In this document: one piece after another, positions 9,426-19,309 of the stretch | How positions within the stretch are numbered: position 1 is the first letter of the stretch | Layout: every line of letters starts with the position of its first letter | Origin: Trametes villosa | Taxonomy: Eukaryota > Basidiomycota > Agaricomycetes > Polyporales > Polyporaceae | Length of the DNA: 64,000 nucleotides | NCBI GenBank assembly: GCA_002964805.2 | Contig: PUDQ02000001.1 | Coordinates: forward strand, 1-64,000 | Reading direction: 5' to 3' | The notes under the pieces: model-generated | What the model was told of the DNA's origin: nothing | Databases searched by the model: none | The model's input: the letters and a program-made list of their open reading frames with translations, nothing else | Made by a program: the position numbers and the translations under genes

Positions 9426-9466
9426 ATGAGGTCCGAACCTTCGGAGGTGGCGCACGGGATGTAACA

Positions 9467-10284
9467 AATCCCCCCTGTACATTGCTGCATATCTAGAGTA
9501 CCTCCACCTTTGTGTTCACGTCCCGAGCCACGCGAGACGTGCCAGCGCATCGCGAGTCCGTCGTAAGGGTACCCCAACTCGAACCTCGCCTCTCCCTTGC
9601 TCCGCATTTAGCTTCCCTACAGGCCTCGTCCTCCGAAGGCCCTTGGCCTGTTGCTGGTTACCCTTAGGGGATAGTTGAGTGCTTCACCACATTGCTTCCT
9701 GAACATTGAACACCCCTGTATGAAATATTAATGAGCTGGCTGTACTGGCTGTATCTTCATATCTCAATGATTTTTTACACAAGTCTTGCTTCTAAGCAAT
9801 GTGGATGAGTATCTGTTCCCGGTTCCTTTGAAAAGCTATCACATTACTCAATAACAGTAATTGCAGTTTCTTGTTGATCATGCTGATTAATCAATTTGTG
9901 AAGTCATGCTAATAGCATTCTCACTCCATAGGTATTTGACATGCACATTAGCGGAAACAGCTCAACAAATTTGGTACATCTGCTCAGCATAGCAGACAGT
10001 CTGTATATAATATAGTCGCTGCTCAATGCAGCTAGTAAAATTAGCTGCTCTTCATCTAAGCAAGTCATAATTGAATGATGACTTGAGTAGAGAAACAGCT
10101 ACAAGATTGGTTTACTATCTCTACATAGTATCAATGACAGCTTATGACTACTCCAGCACAGGGACATGATCACACAAGCCTGGTAATTGGTCGTATTTGT
10201 TGCTCATCATATGCTTGCTGACCGTATTCTAGAGAAGTAGCTAGTAACTGTTACAATGCACTACACGGACATTAACAAACCGTC
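9467..10284. other. Non-coding DNA, no gene seen
   Basis: The first 200 bp are GC-richer; the rest is AT-rich and resembles the diffuse repeat background of the window. No coding or structured signal could be supported. Confidence 0.4.
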
Positions 10285-11631
10285 TGCTCAATGTGGCAGC
10301 AAGGGGCAGAGCAAAACCACATCACAAAGATGGTGCACACGATCCTGGCGGGCATGACTTGCACCACGTTCATTCCGAGTTACATCTTCCTTATCACTCA
10401 TGGGCTGGTGGATGGGTTCACGGAAAGCCCATTCACTGGCCCCTCTTCAAGCTCTGGTGGACGGGTGTGACTTGAGTACCCTGTACAGATAGACCGTCGT
10501 CGTCTACCTAACACTTGTACAGAAAAGGTAGTGCTGGTGCGATCAGGACAGAGGAAGAGTACACTGTTGCCCTCTCCACCATTCTTTGCAAGCGGGGCTG
10601 CACAAGTGTGAACATCGAGTTCAGGCTACAAGATACCAAGGCATTTCAGAGCCGCAAGTGGGTAAGTACCTCTATTGTGCTCCGTTGGCTTGATTCCTGA
10701 TGGTGGAATAGAGATATATCACTGTGTCCGGTGCAGTGGGTGAAGATGAGAAGCTGCTGCATGGCACAAAGGTATGGCTCTATGAGTGCTCACTCAACAT
10801 TGTGCTAATGCACCTGATAGGTTCCGAGCATAAACACTTTCCCAGACAAGACACAGCTGCACAGCGCGTACGTTCTGGAGCTGAAGCAGCTTCACCGATG
10901 CCAGACTCATCCTGGTGAGCATAATGAGCCCGGGTACTGCTACAAGCCCAAAAGGCATGGCCCTGAGATGCATATCTGCCTCAACAACCACCACCTGAAG
11001 TGCTGGGCAGCTGCAATTGTGAGTAAACTGTTTGCACTGTCTAATCAAATTTTCCAACGGTGGGGTAGGCCACTGGCGAGGCTACCAAGTGGGTCCTACC
11101 CAACTGCGATGAGTTCAATGGAATGCAGAATGGCTGGCTCAAGAACGGACACCCTCACGGGCTCATGGGTCCATACTGTGGACTGCCATCAGCACCATCT
11201 GCTGCCTCTGAGCCAGCTCACACCCTGTTCATGGGTCTCGTTCTGTTGTTTACGACACTGGCTAGGCAGCAGCTGCTGTCAACCCAGGGATCCGCATCTC
11301 CTCCACCCCGGTTGATTACTCAGCAGGCAACCTGCCACAAATTCCTACATGTCCTTGTGCACCGTCACCACTTGTTCCGTTTTCTCCTGTGCTGTCGCAT
11401 TCTGACAAGCTGCATTCTTTCCTGCTCGCTTTCCTTGACAAGAAGGATGTTGATCTGGTTCATTTTGAAGATTTTCTTGCTGCAGTTGGGTACACCCCAG
11501 ATATTATCCAGCAGGTTTCTGCAGGACATCTCTGTGAGGTGACTGGGGCAATTGAGGGTCAGCTTATCAAGCTGCAGCTCTTCGTGAAGGAGTGGACTAA
11601 GTGTCTTGAACAAAAGCATAAAATGCACTAA
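10285..11631 (+). pseudogene. Decayed multi-exon gene of unknown function
   Basis: The plus strand carries conserved-looking coding blocks joined by short introns: 10665-10710 (GTAAGT...ATAG), 10771-10820 (GTATGG...ATAG) and 11019-11069 (GTGAGT...GTAG). Blocks include EEYTVALSTILCKRGC, NTFPDKTQLHSAYVLELKQ, HMHICLNNHHLKCW-like text, WVLPNCDEFNGMQNG and a C-terminal segment with HSFLLAFLDKKDVDLVHFED. The frame is disturbed near 10470-10530, shifts near 11220 (a run of C), and meets a TAG near 11262. The reading resumes in the shifted frame to a stop at 11631. It has the look of a mushroom-specific protein present in many copies rather than a transposase I can name; the function is unknown. Confidence 0.5.
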
Positions 11632-12190
11632 TTACCTATCTCACTTTAGAACTTCCCGCCCCCTGCGTACTATCACTTGTTTTCTTCTCAATCACACTTT
11701 TGTTAATGTAGTATGAGTTTGTAATGAAGTTCCCTTTGCCATTACATGTACCTGCAATTATTAATCCATCCTATGGCATCATCTGGTGTGACACTCTGTG
11801 CAGCCTGATGAATCAACCATGGCTGAACTTGGAGCATTGTGGCTTTATGCTTGTGTCAGCGTAGCCATGCCTTGATTGCACTGAAGGCTTGCTTGATGGG
11901 GTTCCTATTAGGTGAGTATGGGGGAAGATATACTAATTTTGCCCCTGCAACGATATATCAATAAAGTGTATCAGCCAAAACAAGACTACATACTACACTT
12001 GTTATGCCCCATGCAACCTCCGACACCTACGGACTCAACTCCACTTTACTCCACTTTTTGTCTGCTGTTACTCCGCTTTTGGTCCACTAAGTCCGCACTT
12101 ATCTGATGTAATTTCGCTTGTCTGATGTTTTGGACTTACTCACTACACTTTTCCGCTTATATTCTGATTAGAACACTCATAGAATCACTT
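11632..12190. other. Non-coding DNA with a short ACTCCACTTT-rich patch
   Basis: No gene seen. Around 12030-12160 the words ACTCCACTTT, ACTCCGCTTT and TCCGCTTAT repeat; a reverse-complement-like patch of similar words is found near 63100-63210. It may be a remnant of a short element. Confidence 0.3.
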
Positions 12191-12853
12191 GGAAAATGTA
12201 TAGGTCGGAATAATAAGCCACGAAGCAGGCTGCATCATTGGGAGCAGCTTTAATCAGTTCATGCACACAAACTCCAGCTCTGTAACAGCACCTCAGACTT
12301 GTAATTACTATTTGTTGGTGAATGCCATAGCTGCTGTGATTGGTCTTAATGAATGCTCAAACATACTAATTGCTTTTAAGCAAGTTGGTCTATTGTGCGT
12401 TCTGAGATATGAAGAATGGGCAATAGAGACAGACCTCCTATGCTAGGGTACCTACCCACAAGAGGACAATGCTGAGATATATCCTTAATTGGATACAGAA
12501 AAATTAGATCAGCTGCTAATAATGCTGTAAAGGCTATGGTGTAACAAAGTAATTATTGCAACTGACATGCATATTAACTCAATCAGTGCAGTCCTCCATG
12601 TACACTGCTTGTTCAGTACATAACACAGTAAATTTGCTTGATAGTCTCAAGTGAATATCATGTAGTGTAGCTAATCCAGAATTCAGGCAGAATCAAATCA
12701 ACATGATGTTGTGAGTGGTCCTCTGTGGTCCAATTCAGATAGTGCAATGTTTACAGTAACTATTAATTGTGCCAAGAAGTGTTTATATCTGATGAAAATA
12801 CTCTACAACACCTCATCAATCGGACATGCCAGTATTGGCTCTCTCCCCCCAAG
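12191..12853 (+). mobile_element. Helentron-like element, 3' fragment
   Basis: Ends with CCTCATCAATCG, then the GCCAGTATTGGC palindrome and a CCCCAAG end followed by T, as in the complete copies. The upstream part resembles the 3' third of the family (the stretch about polymorphic GCTGAGATAT and CAATTAGATC words). The 5' start is not found, so the left boundary is approximate. Confidence 0.5.
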
Positions 12854-13081
12854 TTCTATACCGGCGACACCCTCAGCGATGTCAACTTCATAGATTACGA
12901 TGACGGCACTCCAGCTAGTGAGCAGGAACATTGGGTGAACTATGCCAATGAAGTCCTCCGTACGCCGCAACCAACAGCAGCTTTGAAATACACTGACCGC
13001 CATTGCAGCTGCGAACCCACATCACTAGGACGATAGGCTTGCATATGAGCCATCCGGACGACCCATGCTTCTGCCTTGGGA

Positions 13082-15938
13082 TTACGATTGATGAGGAACG
13101 AAGAAATCGTTTCTTATGGGGTGAGCTCCCAGCCAAATCCTGTAACGCCAATCTGACCCCGTGGGAAAATATTTTCAATCTCAGCTAACAAATCATTAGA
13201 TCTGAAATAAGCGCCACATACAACTTCCACATACGAACTTGGGGTTAGGGTTCCAACCCATTAGAACTTTTAGGGTTAGAGGCTAGATCATGCACACAGC
13301 CACTGTGACTGCTTGCTAGCCTTGCTCTAATGCTCACTGGTGGGCGCCTGTGTAACCCTAGGTGGCACAGCATGGGCAATCACTTTGCCAACCGCTACCC
13401 GAAGCATCAGAGGGTGCTAACAATGTTTCTATAGGGGCATACACATTTGCTTGTCCCTTGAAAGTAGAATAGTAGTAGCAATATGGTATTACACTGTGTT
13501 GACCGTAGTTACCCCTTTGCTACAACTGAAGTTCACTTATATACATGAAGGTGATAGGAACAATCACAACAGCCAAGTTCAATACTCAAATAGACAAGGT
13601 CTGCATGTCCCAGTGCAAAGATCTAGTGCAGGCAGCTAGTGATCAGTTCCTTCCTTAGTTATTGTTGCTGGATGGGCTACAGTGTACTGCACTTGAACAC
13701 TACAATGGCTTGGTTAGTAGCTGTGTTGAGTATTGTACATTATATGTTTACATGTACCATAGTCTTGACAACTTAGTAGTATCACAGTCAATGCCTCACT
13801 GGGAGCCATAGGCTTCTATTGAATGATCTAAACAGCAATGATTGCATAATTATGAGACTGTCAAGGGATTAAGCTATAGCACTGTAACCCTATCAGGTAG
13901 AGCTTTAGAGCAGCTTCATAGTGGTATATAATGCTTGCAATTTAGATACAAACTGGAGGAGGTGTGAGCCAAAAAGTGGCCATCATGGCTCTTAGTAGAC
14001 ACTGTCAAGCAGTGTTTTGCTAATGACCAGATATTGGGTTGAGCAATGTTGCCATTGCATACCACCATTGAATAGCCCTCAAAAGCACCTTCCTAACAGT
14101 ATATGATACTTGCAATTTGGAGAGAAAAAGAATGAGCTATGGTAAAAATACCGCAAAAAGCGCCCATTTTTCAAGAAAATTTGGCCAAGGCCCTCGGGCG
14201 CTAGTAGAAGTCCATCCCAGCGACTTCTACTAGCGCCGAACGGACTTAGCCAGATTTCGCTTTTTGGGCGGTTATTTTGCGGGAGGAAAAGGCTCCAAGA
14301 GCCTTGCTACAAAATGTAGTAAAACAGCTTTAGCACAATGCATAGAGAGTATAGAGCCACAGAAACAGTCACATCAGGTAGCCCTTAACCTGAGGTGTAT
14401 TCTGGAGCAAAGATATGCACCATTTAGTAAGGAGACTACTGTGCAAACAGCGATTTACTGCTTTTTGCTTGGTGAATAAGTCATTAATGGTTTTAAGGGA
14501 CATAGAGGTGCTTAATTCACAACTACACCCCTGATTACTGTACAGACAGAATCAGGGTCTAATGAGGTGTTAGGCATCAATACACATCAGCTATAACATG
14601 CTGTACAAGCTCAATAAATGGTTTGTATGCCCTTCTGACAAGGTATTGTGAATGATGTGATGGTGATTGATGAGCATCAATACCCTCGTGATGTGGAGAT
14701 ATAAAACAACTTCCTAACAGCATATGACATGTGCCATTTGAAGCAGAACTGGAGAAGCAGTGGCCAAAAGAACTAGAGGAGGGGGCAATAATGTAAGCTG
14801 TGGCCGAGAACAAACACAACCAACTCTCAACGCAAATGCCTTTATTGTGGACCAGTGAATGGCCCAAATATTATGAATTATATGTCAACAGAAAGCTATG
14901 AGTAAGTAGAATCTAATGGTGTACATATTGGGATGTAATACCCACTCTAGCACTCATAAATAGGGCAACAAATGCCCATCAGTGCAACAATTCAGCCACA
15001 TTCAGCTTCTACAGCTCTTATCTCAGTATAATGTGCACAAACCCCTGCAGTATTATATACCATTGGATTCAGCTCTTTCACCCCTATTCAGTGGGATATG
15101 CCATATATTGCAAGGATAGTCACAGGCTGTATGTATGCTCAAATTATGCTCAAAGTAGCAGCTGTGTTCAAGTGCTGAGCCATTGCTTTTTGATATCCAG
15201 AAGGAAGGAGAGACATCAATGTAAGCTGTGGCTTTGTTTGGCTTGTGACACAAATCCCCTTGTGTCTCTGGCCCTAGTAGTTTAACAAACAAGAAACAAG
15301 TCAATGGGATATTGGGCTTGGCTTGTTACATCTATGCCAAGGTGAATGATATATGTGCCAAACATAGTCACAGGCCTTGAAACCATCGGTCATTTTTCCA
15401 TCATGAAAGGCTTTAGCCTGTATTTGCTCACGAGCTGTAGCTCTATGACACCAATGCTGATTTGCAATGACTGTTGTTGGTCAATCTCGTAGCTTATAAA
15501 AATAAACTGAAAATAGGTACTCATACACAATGCTGAGAAGCAAAAATTGTGTTTTAACATCCATTGATATCGGAATATACATCCAGTACAGCTCAATCAA
15601 ACACAGACAGTAACCTCAGTTGCTAGCAATTCCGTAAAGGCTGCCACCTAATGAGACAATTGCCACAGAGGGACATGTATGCTAACTGCTCTATCCATAG
15701 AAAAGCAAGCATGCCCAGTGGAGTTGGGGCAAATATTTTGTGGCCTTACTGCAATAAGCAATATGCAGAATCAAATGATCATGGTGTTTGTTGTCAGTGA
15801 ATAGGTACATTAAGGCCTTGGGTCAATACAATGCTCCATATTAGCTTTTCAGTGTAGGAAGAGGTATTAAAATATGATCAAAATTCTCTACAACACCTCA
15901 TCAATCGGATATGCCAGTATTGGCCCTCTTCCCCCAAG
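13082..15938 (+). mobile_element. Helentron-like non-autonomous element, complete copy (2.86 kb)
   Basis: Starts TTACGATTGATGAGG and ends CCTCATCAATCGG...CCCCCAAG, with the 12-bp word CGATTGATGAGG inverted near both ends but at different distances (3 bp from the 5' end, 31 bp from the 3' end). It is flanked by A and T without a target duplication, and removing it restores a reading frame. The interior is AT-rich and non-coding, with long hairpins (for example 14189-14235). Asymmetric terminal inverted repeats with a short palindrome at the 3' end are the known signature of Helentrons/Helitron2 and their non-autonomous relatives. Confidence 0.65.
14189..14235. repeat. Hairpin of the AGTAGAAGTC family
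   Basis: GGCGCTAGTAGAAGTC and GACTTCTACTAGCGCC-like arms face each other around a short CATCCCAG loop. The same hairpin, with changed stem bases, occurs near 26773, 20723, 52823 and 60348, always next to a GCGCCCATTTTTC word and inside copies of the Helentron-like family. Confidence 0.6.
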
Positions 15939-16186
15939 TAACAACTGGAATTGCGCGCAGGCAGCAGAGGTACTTAGCACCTATTTTAATGCCTTGTGGG
16001 GTGTGTTGGACTGCAGCTACTTGACCTTGATGTTGACTGACAACAGGTTTTCTAGATTACGTGTATGAAGGGAATATATGCCATCCGTTGTAATTCTCGA
16101 CCCTTGAGCCTATACGTGAACTTGCAGCAGACTGGCAAGACATCACAGATCTCGCCACCCTGAACTTGGTGCAGATCGTGCATCTG

Positions 16187-16763
16187 CATTGAACTTCCGT
16201 GTCTACGGCTGTGCCGGACCGGGAGTGGCAGTGTTAGTGGCCGTGCGTCTACAATACGCCGGCATGGACTTTCCTACTAACCATATATGTACATTCTTTT
16301 GTTCTGTACATACTCGGCATCCTGCCATCCCTACCTATGCTTCTGGTACGTTCTACGATGCTCCTGACTATTCTAGACCCGTCTGGAGCTTAGTGTTACT
16401 CATCCATGGACATCACATGCCTCGTTCTTACTCATCGTCCTACCTTCGCTCAGTCAGCGTCCCTCCTCGCTCAGTCAGCGTCCTCTGGACGGTCATATGA
16501 TCTCTTACTTATGCTTATTCATCGTCCTCCCTCAGTAGTGTATATAAGGAGGACTCTGCAGGCCTCTGCTCTTCAGTCGTTCTCTCACAGACTGAAGAGT
16601 AAGTCCCATATTACCTATGCACCTTTACATGTTTACTTACTAGTACTTGTAGCCTCTCTTTGTGCGGCTTACAGGTACAGTACTATGCAATCATAGTCGT
16701 TCTCTCACAGACTGAAGACCTCTCTTTGTACGGCTTACAGCCTTCCAGGTTCAGAGTTCATCA
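16187..16763 (+). repeat. LTR (same family as 61764-62690)
   Basis: Matches the solo LTR at 61764-62690 (without its nested insert) from TTGAACTTCCGTG to GTTCATCA. It has a TATA box (GTATATAAGG near 16540) and an internal repeat of TTCTCTCACAGACTGAAGA. The left end reads CA instead of TG and no 5-bp duplication is seen (ATCTG against GCAGG), so the 5' edge may have been replaced. Confidence 0.6.
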
Positions 16764-16779
16764 GCAGGATCCACAACAC

Positions 16780-17304
16780 TCAAGACACCAACAAGGTGTT
16801 TACATTCCTGCCCAACAATTGGGCCTCCCAGACCCCGGTGCCTTCAACGCCAACCATCAGGTAGGTAACTGCCTTCTCGTCACCCGCCTGAACCAGCCCC
16901 AACAAAGCAGGGAGTACTTGATGGGGACGTGGAAGTTGATAGAACCGTTGTCCGGGAGTGATGATGTGGCCTAGGGGAATATGCCAGCCAGGGACAACGA
17001 AAGCGTGGTAGTAGTCATTTGGCTCGATGACGACGAGTCCGGGATTATCGCAGATGCCCTCGCCGATCTTGCTGTAGTAGGCGATGGAGTTGCCAACAAT
17101 GTGAGGTTTCTCAAGGAACGGGGAGATGGTGTACGCAAGGCTGGTGTATTGGAAGATGTGAGGCACACCTTCAAGTCCTAAACCGCGTAACTCCTCCATA
17201 GTAAGCTCGCAATGGGGAGTCGTCCCGTGAGTGAGGTCCACGAAGGGGCCCTCTAGGTTAACGGGGAGCATGTTTGGCGAGAAGAGGAAGGAAAGCTGAA
17301 GCAT
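16780..17304 (-). CDS. Hypothetical protein (174 aa)
   Basis: An uninterrupted minus-strand frame between an LTR and a gypsy pol remnant. The residues look like real protein (NLEGPFVDLTHGTTPHCELTMEELRGLG, then PNDYYHAFVVPGWHIPLGHI), balanced in composition, with no signal peptide or membrane segment. The last 40 residues may be intron or flank, since a GGCGGGT site near 16884 could act in splicing. I do not recognise the family. It could be a host gene fragment caught between the elements or an unusual gene of the neighbouring gypsy element. Confidence 0.4.
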   Translation of the reverse strand: MLQLSFLFSPNMLPVNLEGPFVDLTHGTTPHCELTMEELRGLGLEGVPHIFQYTSLAYTISPFLEKPHIVGNSIAYYSKIGEGICDNPGLVVIEPNDYYHAFVVPGWHIPLGHIITPGQRFYQLPRPHQVLPALLGLVQAGDEKAVTYLMVGVEGTGVWEAQLLGRNVNTLLVS

Positions 17305-17405
17305 TGTGTTGGTGGCAAGTAACAGCGAAGCACGTTAGGGAGAACATCGGGGAACAGGGCGAAGGAGCAGGAAGGGGAGGGTGATAGCTATATCTGTGGG
17401 TGCGC

Positions 17406-19297
17406 TCATGGGCGCCAATGATCTGAACTGTCTGACTCAGTGGTAGCGATTGAGGTGTCAGATTGATGATCACTGAGTAGATCCTCTTCAGATTCCAATG
17501 CAGGAGATCTGTCCAGATCACTTGGCACACGTGGTCTATATGGTAGTAGGCGAAATGATGCAAATCCTTGGCGCATGAACATCCCATTGAGCTCTTTTAA
17601 GACGTATCCCCCGCTTTTCATCTTCCTGTCAACAACGTAGGGCCCTGAATATTGTGGTGTGTACTTATCTGCCAATCCTGCATCGCACGCAGAGTTCCAA
17701 ACCAAGACCAGACTGCCTGGTTTGAGCGGGAGATGCCGCAGACGGTGACTAAACCGCTTTTCAAATTGGGCTTTTGATGTGAGTCTGGACTTTCTGATGG
17801 CCGCACTGGCGCGCTGTAGATCTTGGGGTCACTTCTCTAACTGACGGATCCGCAGTGCTAGTAATTCTGCTGACGTCAAGCTGGCACGATATCCGCTGAT
17901 GAGAAATGTAGCTTCTGTGAGATCAAACAGCAGGATGGGGTGTAGCCTGTGCAAGAGATAAAAGGGACTGAATCCTGTTGACCTTCGCATTGTCACCCTG
18001 TCTGCGAAGAATGCCATGTGCACTTTCTTGGGCCATTCTGTCAGCTTTCCCTCACAACTCTTCAAGATTGCTTCCCTGATCATAAAATGCCCTTGCTCAA
18101 TGACCCCTGAACTGTGTTTGTTATTGGGAGAAATCTTAATTTGCGGTATGCTGTATCGCTTGAGTAACTTTTCCACCGCGCCTTTGAATTCTGATCCATT
18201 GTCCGTGATGATCTCTGCAATGCGACCGTATCGACATATCAATTCTTCCCATATGAACTTTGCTAATGCCTTGGCAGTGATCCGCTTTAGGGCTCGGCCT
18301 TCTGCAGCATGACTTAGATTATCACGTGCAGCAACCAGATAGCGGTATCCATGGCCATTGGGCATGAACATGACATCAATGTATTGTTGCGTAAAGATGG
18401 TGACAGGTGTGCAAATTGTTGGTGGAACTTCAACTTTCTTAGTACTCCATATTTGACACTCGTGACACGTGCTGATGTGATGTCTGACATCTTGGTACAT
18501 GTGTGGCCAATAGAAATGTTCTCGAATGTGATGGAAGACTCCATAAGCTCCGCGGTGTCCCAGCTTCTCGTGCACTCCATCAAGTACCCTCAATCTTTGT
18601 TCAGAATCCAAGACCACCAAGGTGGGGGTGCCATTCTTTTTACGTCAGAACATATTCTGATTCACCATGAAGTATTGGGATGCCTTTTGTAGAAAACACT
18701 TGCACTGAGACATTGATAGGTTTGCAGGTAAAGAGAGTGTTAACAAAAACCATCTGATCTGTCCAAGGATTATTTCCTGGCTATCTTGTTGAAAACGAGA
18801 AGAAGGTGATTGTACAGTGGCTTCAAACGACAGTTGTTGTGCGAGTAATGCAATATCATCCAACCACTCATCTGACTCTTGAGGTTCTTTGATTTCTTCG
18901 TCTGTGGGTGTCCTGCACAATAGTGCATCTGGTCCTTTATGTTTATCTGCTGGAATGTGTCGGAGCTCAAAGTTAAAAAGTAAAATTCCTTGTATCCACC
19001 GATTTATGGTCGCATTTGGCTGAAGGTCTGGGTTATTTAGCATGTCCCGAACATATTTCGCGTCTACCTCCAGGACTAGCTTCTTGATTCCAAATAGGAA
19101 TAATTGTCACCAAATAGAAATAATTGCCAATGTCGCAAGGCACGGAAGCATCCATACAGCTCTAATTTTGGTTGACTATACCTGGATTCTCGCTCGTTGA
19201 ATGGTATTGATCCATATCGTGCTGGCCTTCGACACCCTTTGTCATCCTCTTGAGAAAGAATAAATCCTACAGCAATTTGGCTTGAGTCGACCGACAT
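17406..19297 (-). pseudogene. Ty3/gypsy pol remnant (RNase H and integrase)
   Basis: The minus strand holds, in order: an RNase H segment (SVDSSQIAVGFILSQED, 19297-19076), its end (HIPADKHKGPDALLCR, 19043-18645), an integrase with HHCC finger (HEKLGHRG...CHECQ) and a core with IDVMFMPNGHG, IITDNGSEF and the GVIEQGH glutamate (18620-17829), and a C-terminal SH3-like piece (17705-17406). Stops and frame changes separate these blocks. There is no gag, protease or RT, and no matching LTR pair. It belongs to a gypsy lineage different from the chromovirus at 1038-9466, with no chromodomain seen. Confidence 0.8.
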
Positions 19298-19309
19298 GTA
19301 TAAGTACTA

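Larger units (their letters stand above)
1038..9466 (-). mobile_element. Ty3/gypsy chromovirus (Tf1/sushi-like) with antisense accessory gene
   Basis: An 8.4-kb LTR retrotransposon read on the minus strand. The LTRs (1038-1670 and 8822-9466) start TGTTAC and end GTAACA and look about 98% identical by eye. Between them, in sense order, are a PBS, gag, a -1 frameshift site, protease, reverse transcriptase, RNase H, integrase with HHCC finger, chromodomain, a plus-strand accessory gene, and a polypurine tract. Protease-RT-RNaseH-integrase order plus a C-terminal chromodomain places it in the chromoviruses, and the self-complementary PBS points to the Tf1/sushi group. The 5-bp flanks do not match (CTTGG at 1033-1037, AATCC at 9467-9471), so no target site duplication is visible. 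Pol is broken by an 8-bp duplication, so this copy is not autonomous as it stands. Confidence 0.93.
8822..9466 (-). repeat. 5' LTR of the chromovirus
   Basis: 645 bp with TGTTAC/GTAACA ends. U3 lies at the right with ten CGGAC motifs, then the TATA box, the predicted start site and a long R-U5 rich in TCGGAG words. No plus-strand CAT occurs between 8792 and 9148, so the 357-nt leader has no upstream AUG. Confidence 0.92.
12854..16068 (+). pseudogene. Unknown coding exon split by a Helentron-like insertion
   Basis: Coding text lies at 12854-13081 and 15939-16068. The left part includes a plausible acceptor TAG at about 13027 followed by an open frame (RLAYEPSGRPMLLPWD). If the element at 13082-15938 is taken out between A13081 and T15939, the frame runs straight on (NNWNCAQAAEVLSTYFNALWG) to a stop at 16068. 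The protein family is not recognised. An upstream frame at 12860-13036 (with GDTLSDVNFIDYDDG) may be an earlier exon of the same gene. The left side is cut by the element ending at 12853. Confidence 0.5.

Noticed and set aside
14189..14235. Repeated hairpins as a CRISPR array
   Set aside because: The units are dispersed inside transposon copies, not evenly spaced with unique spacers, and the genome is fungal.
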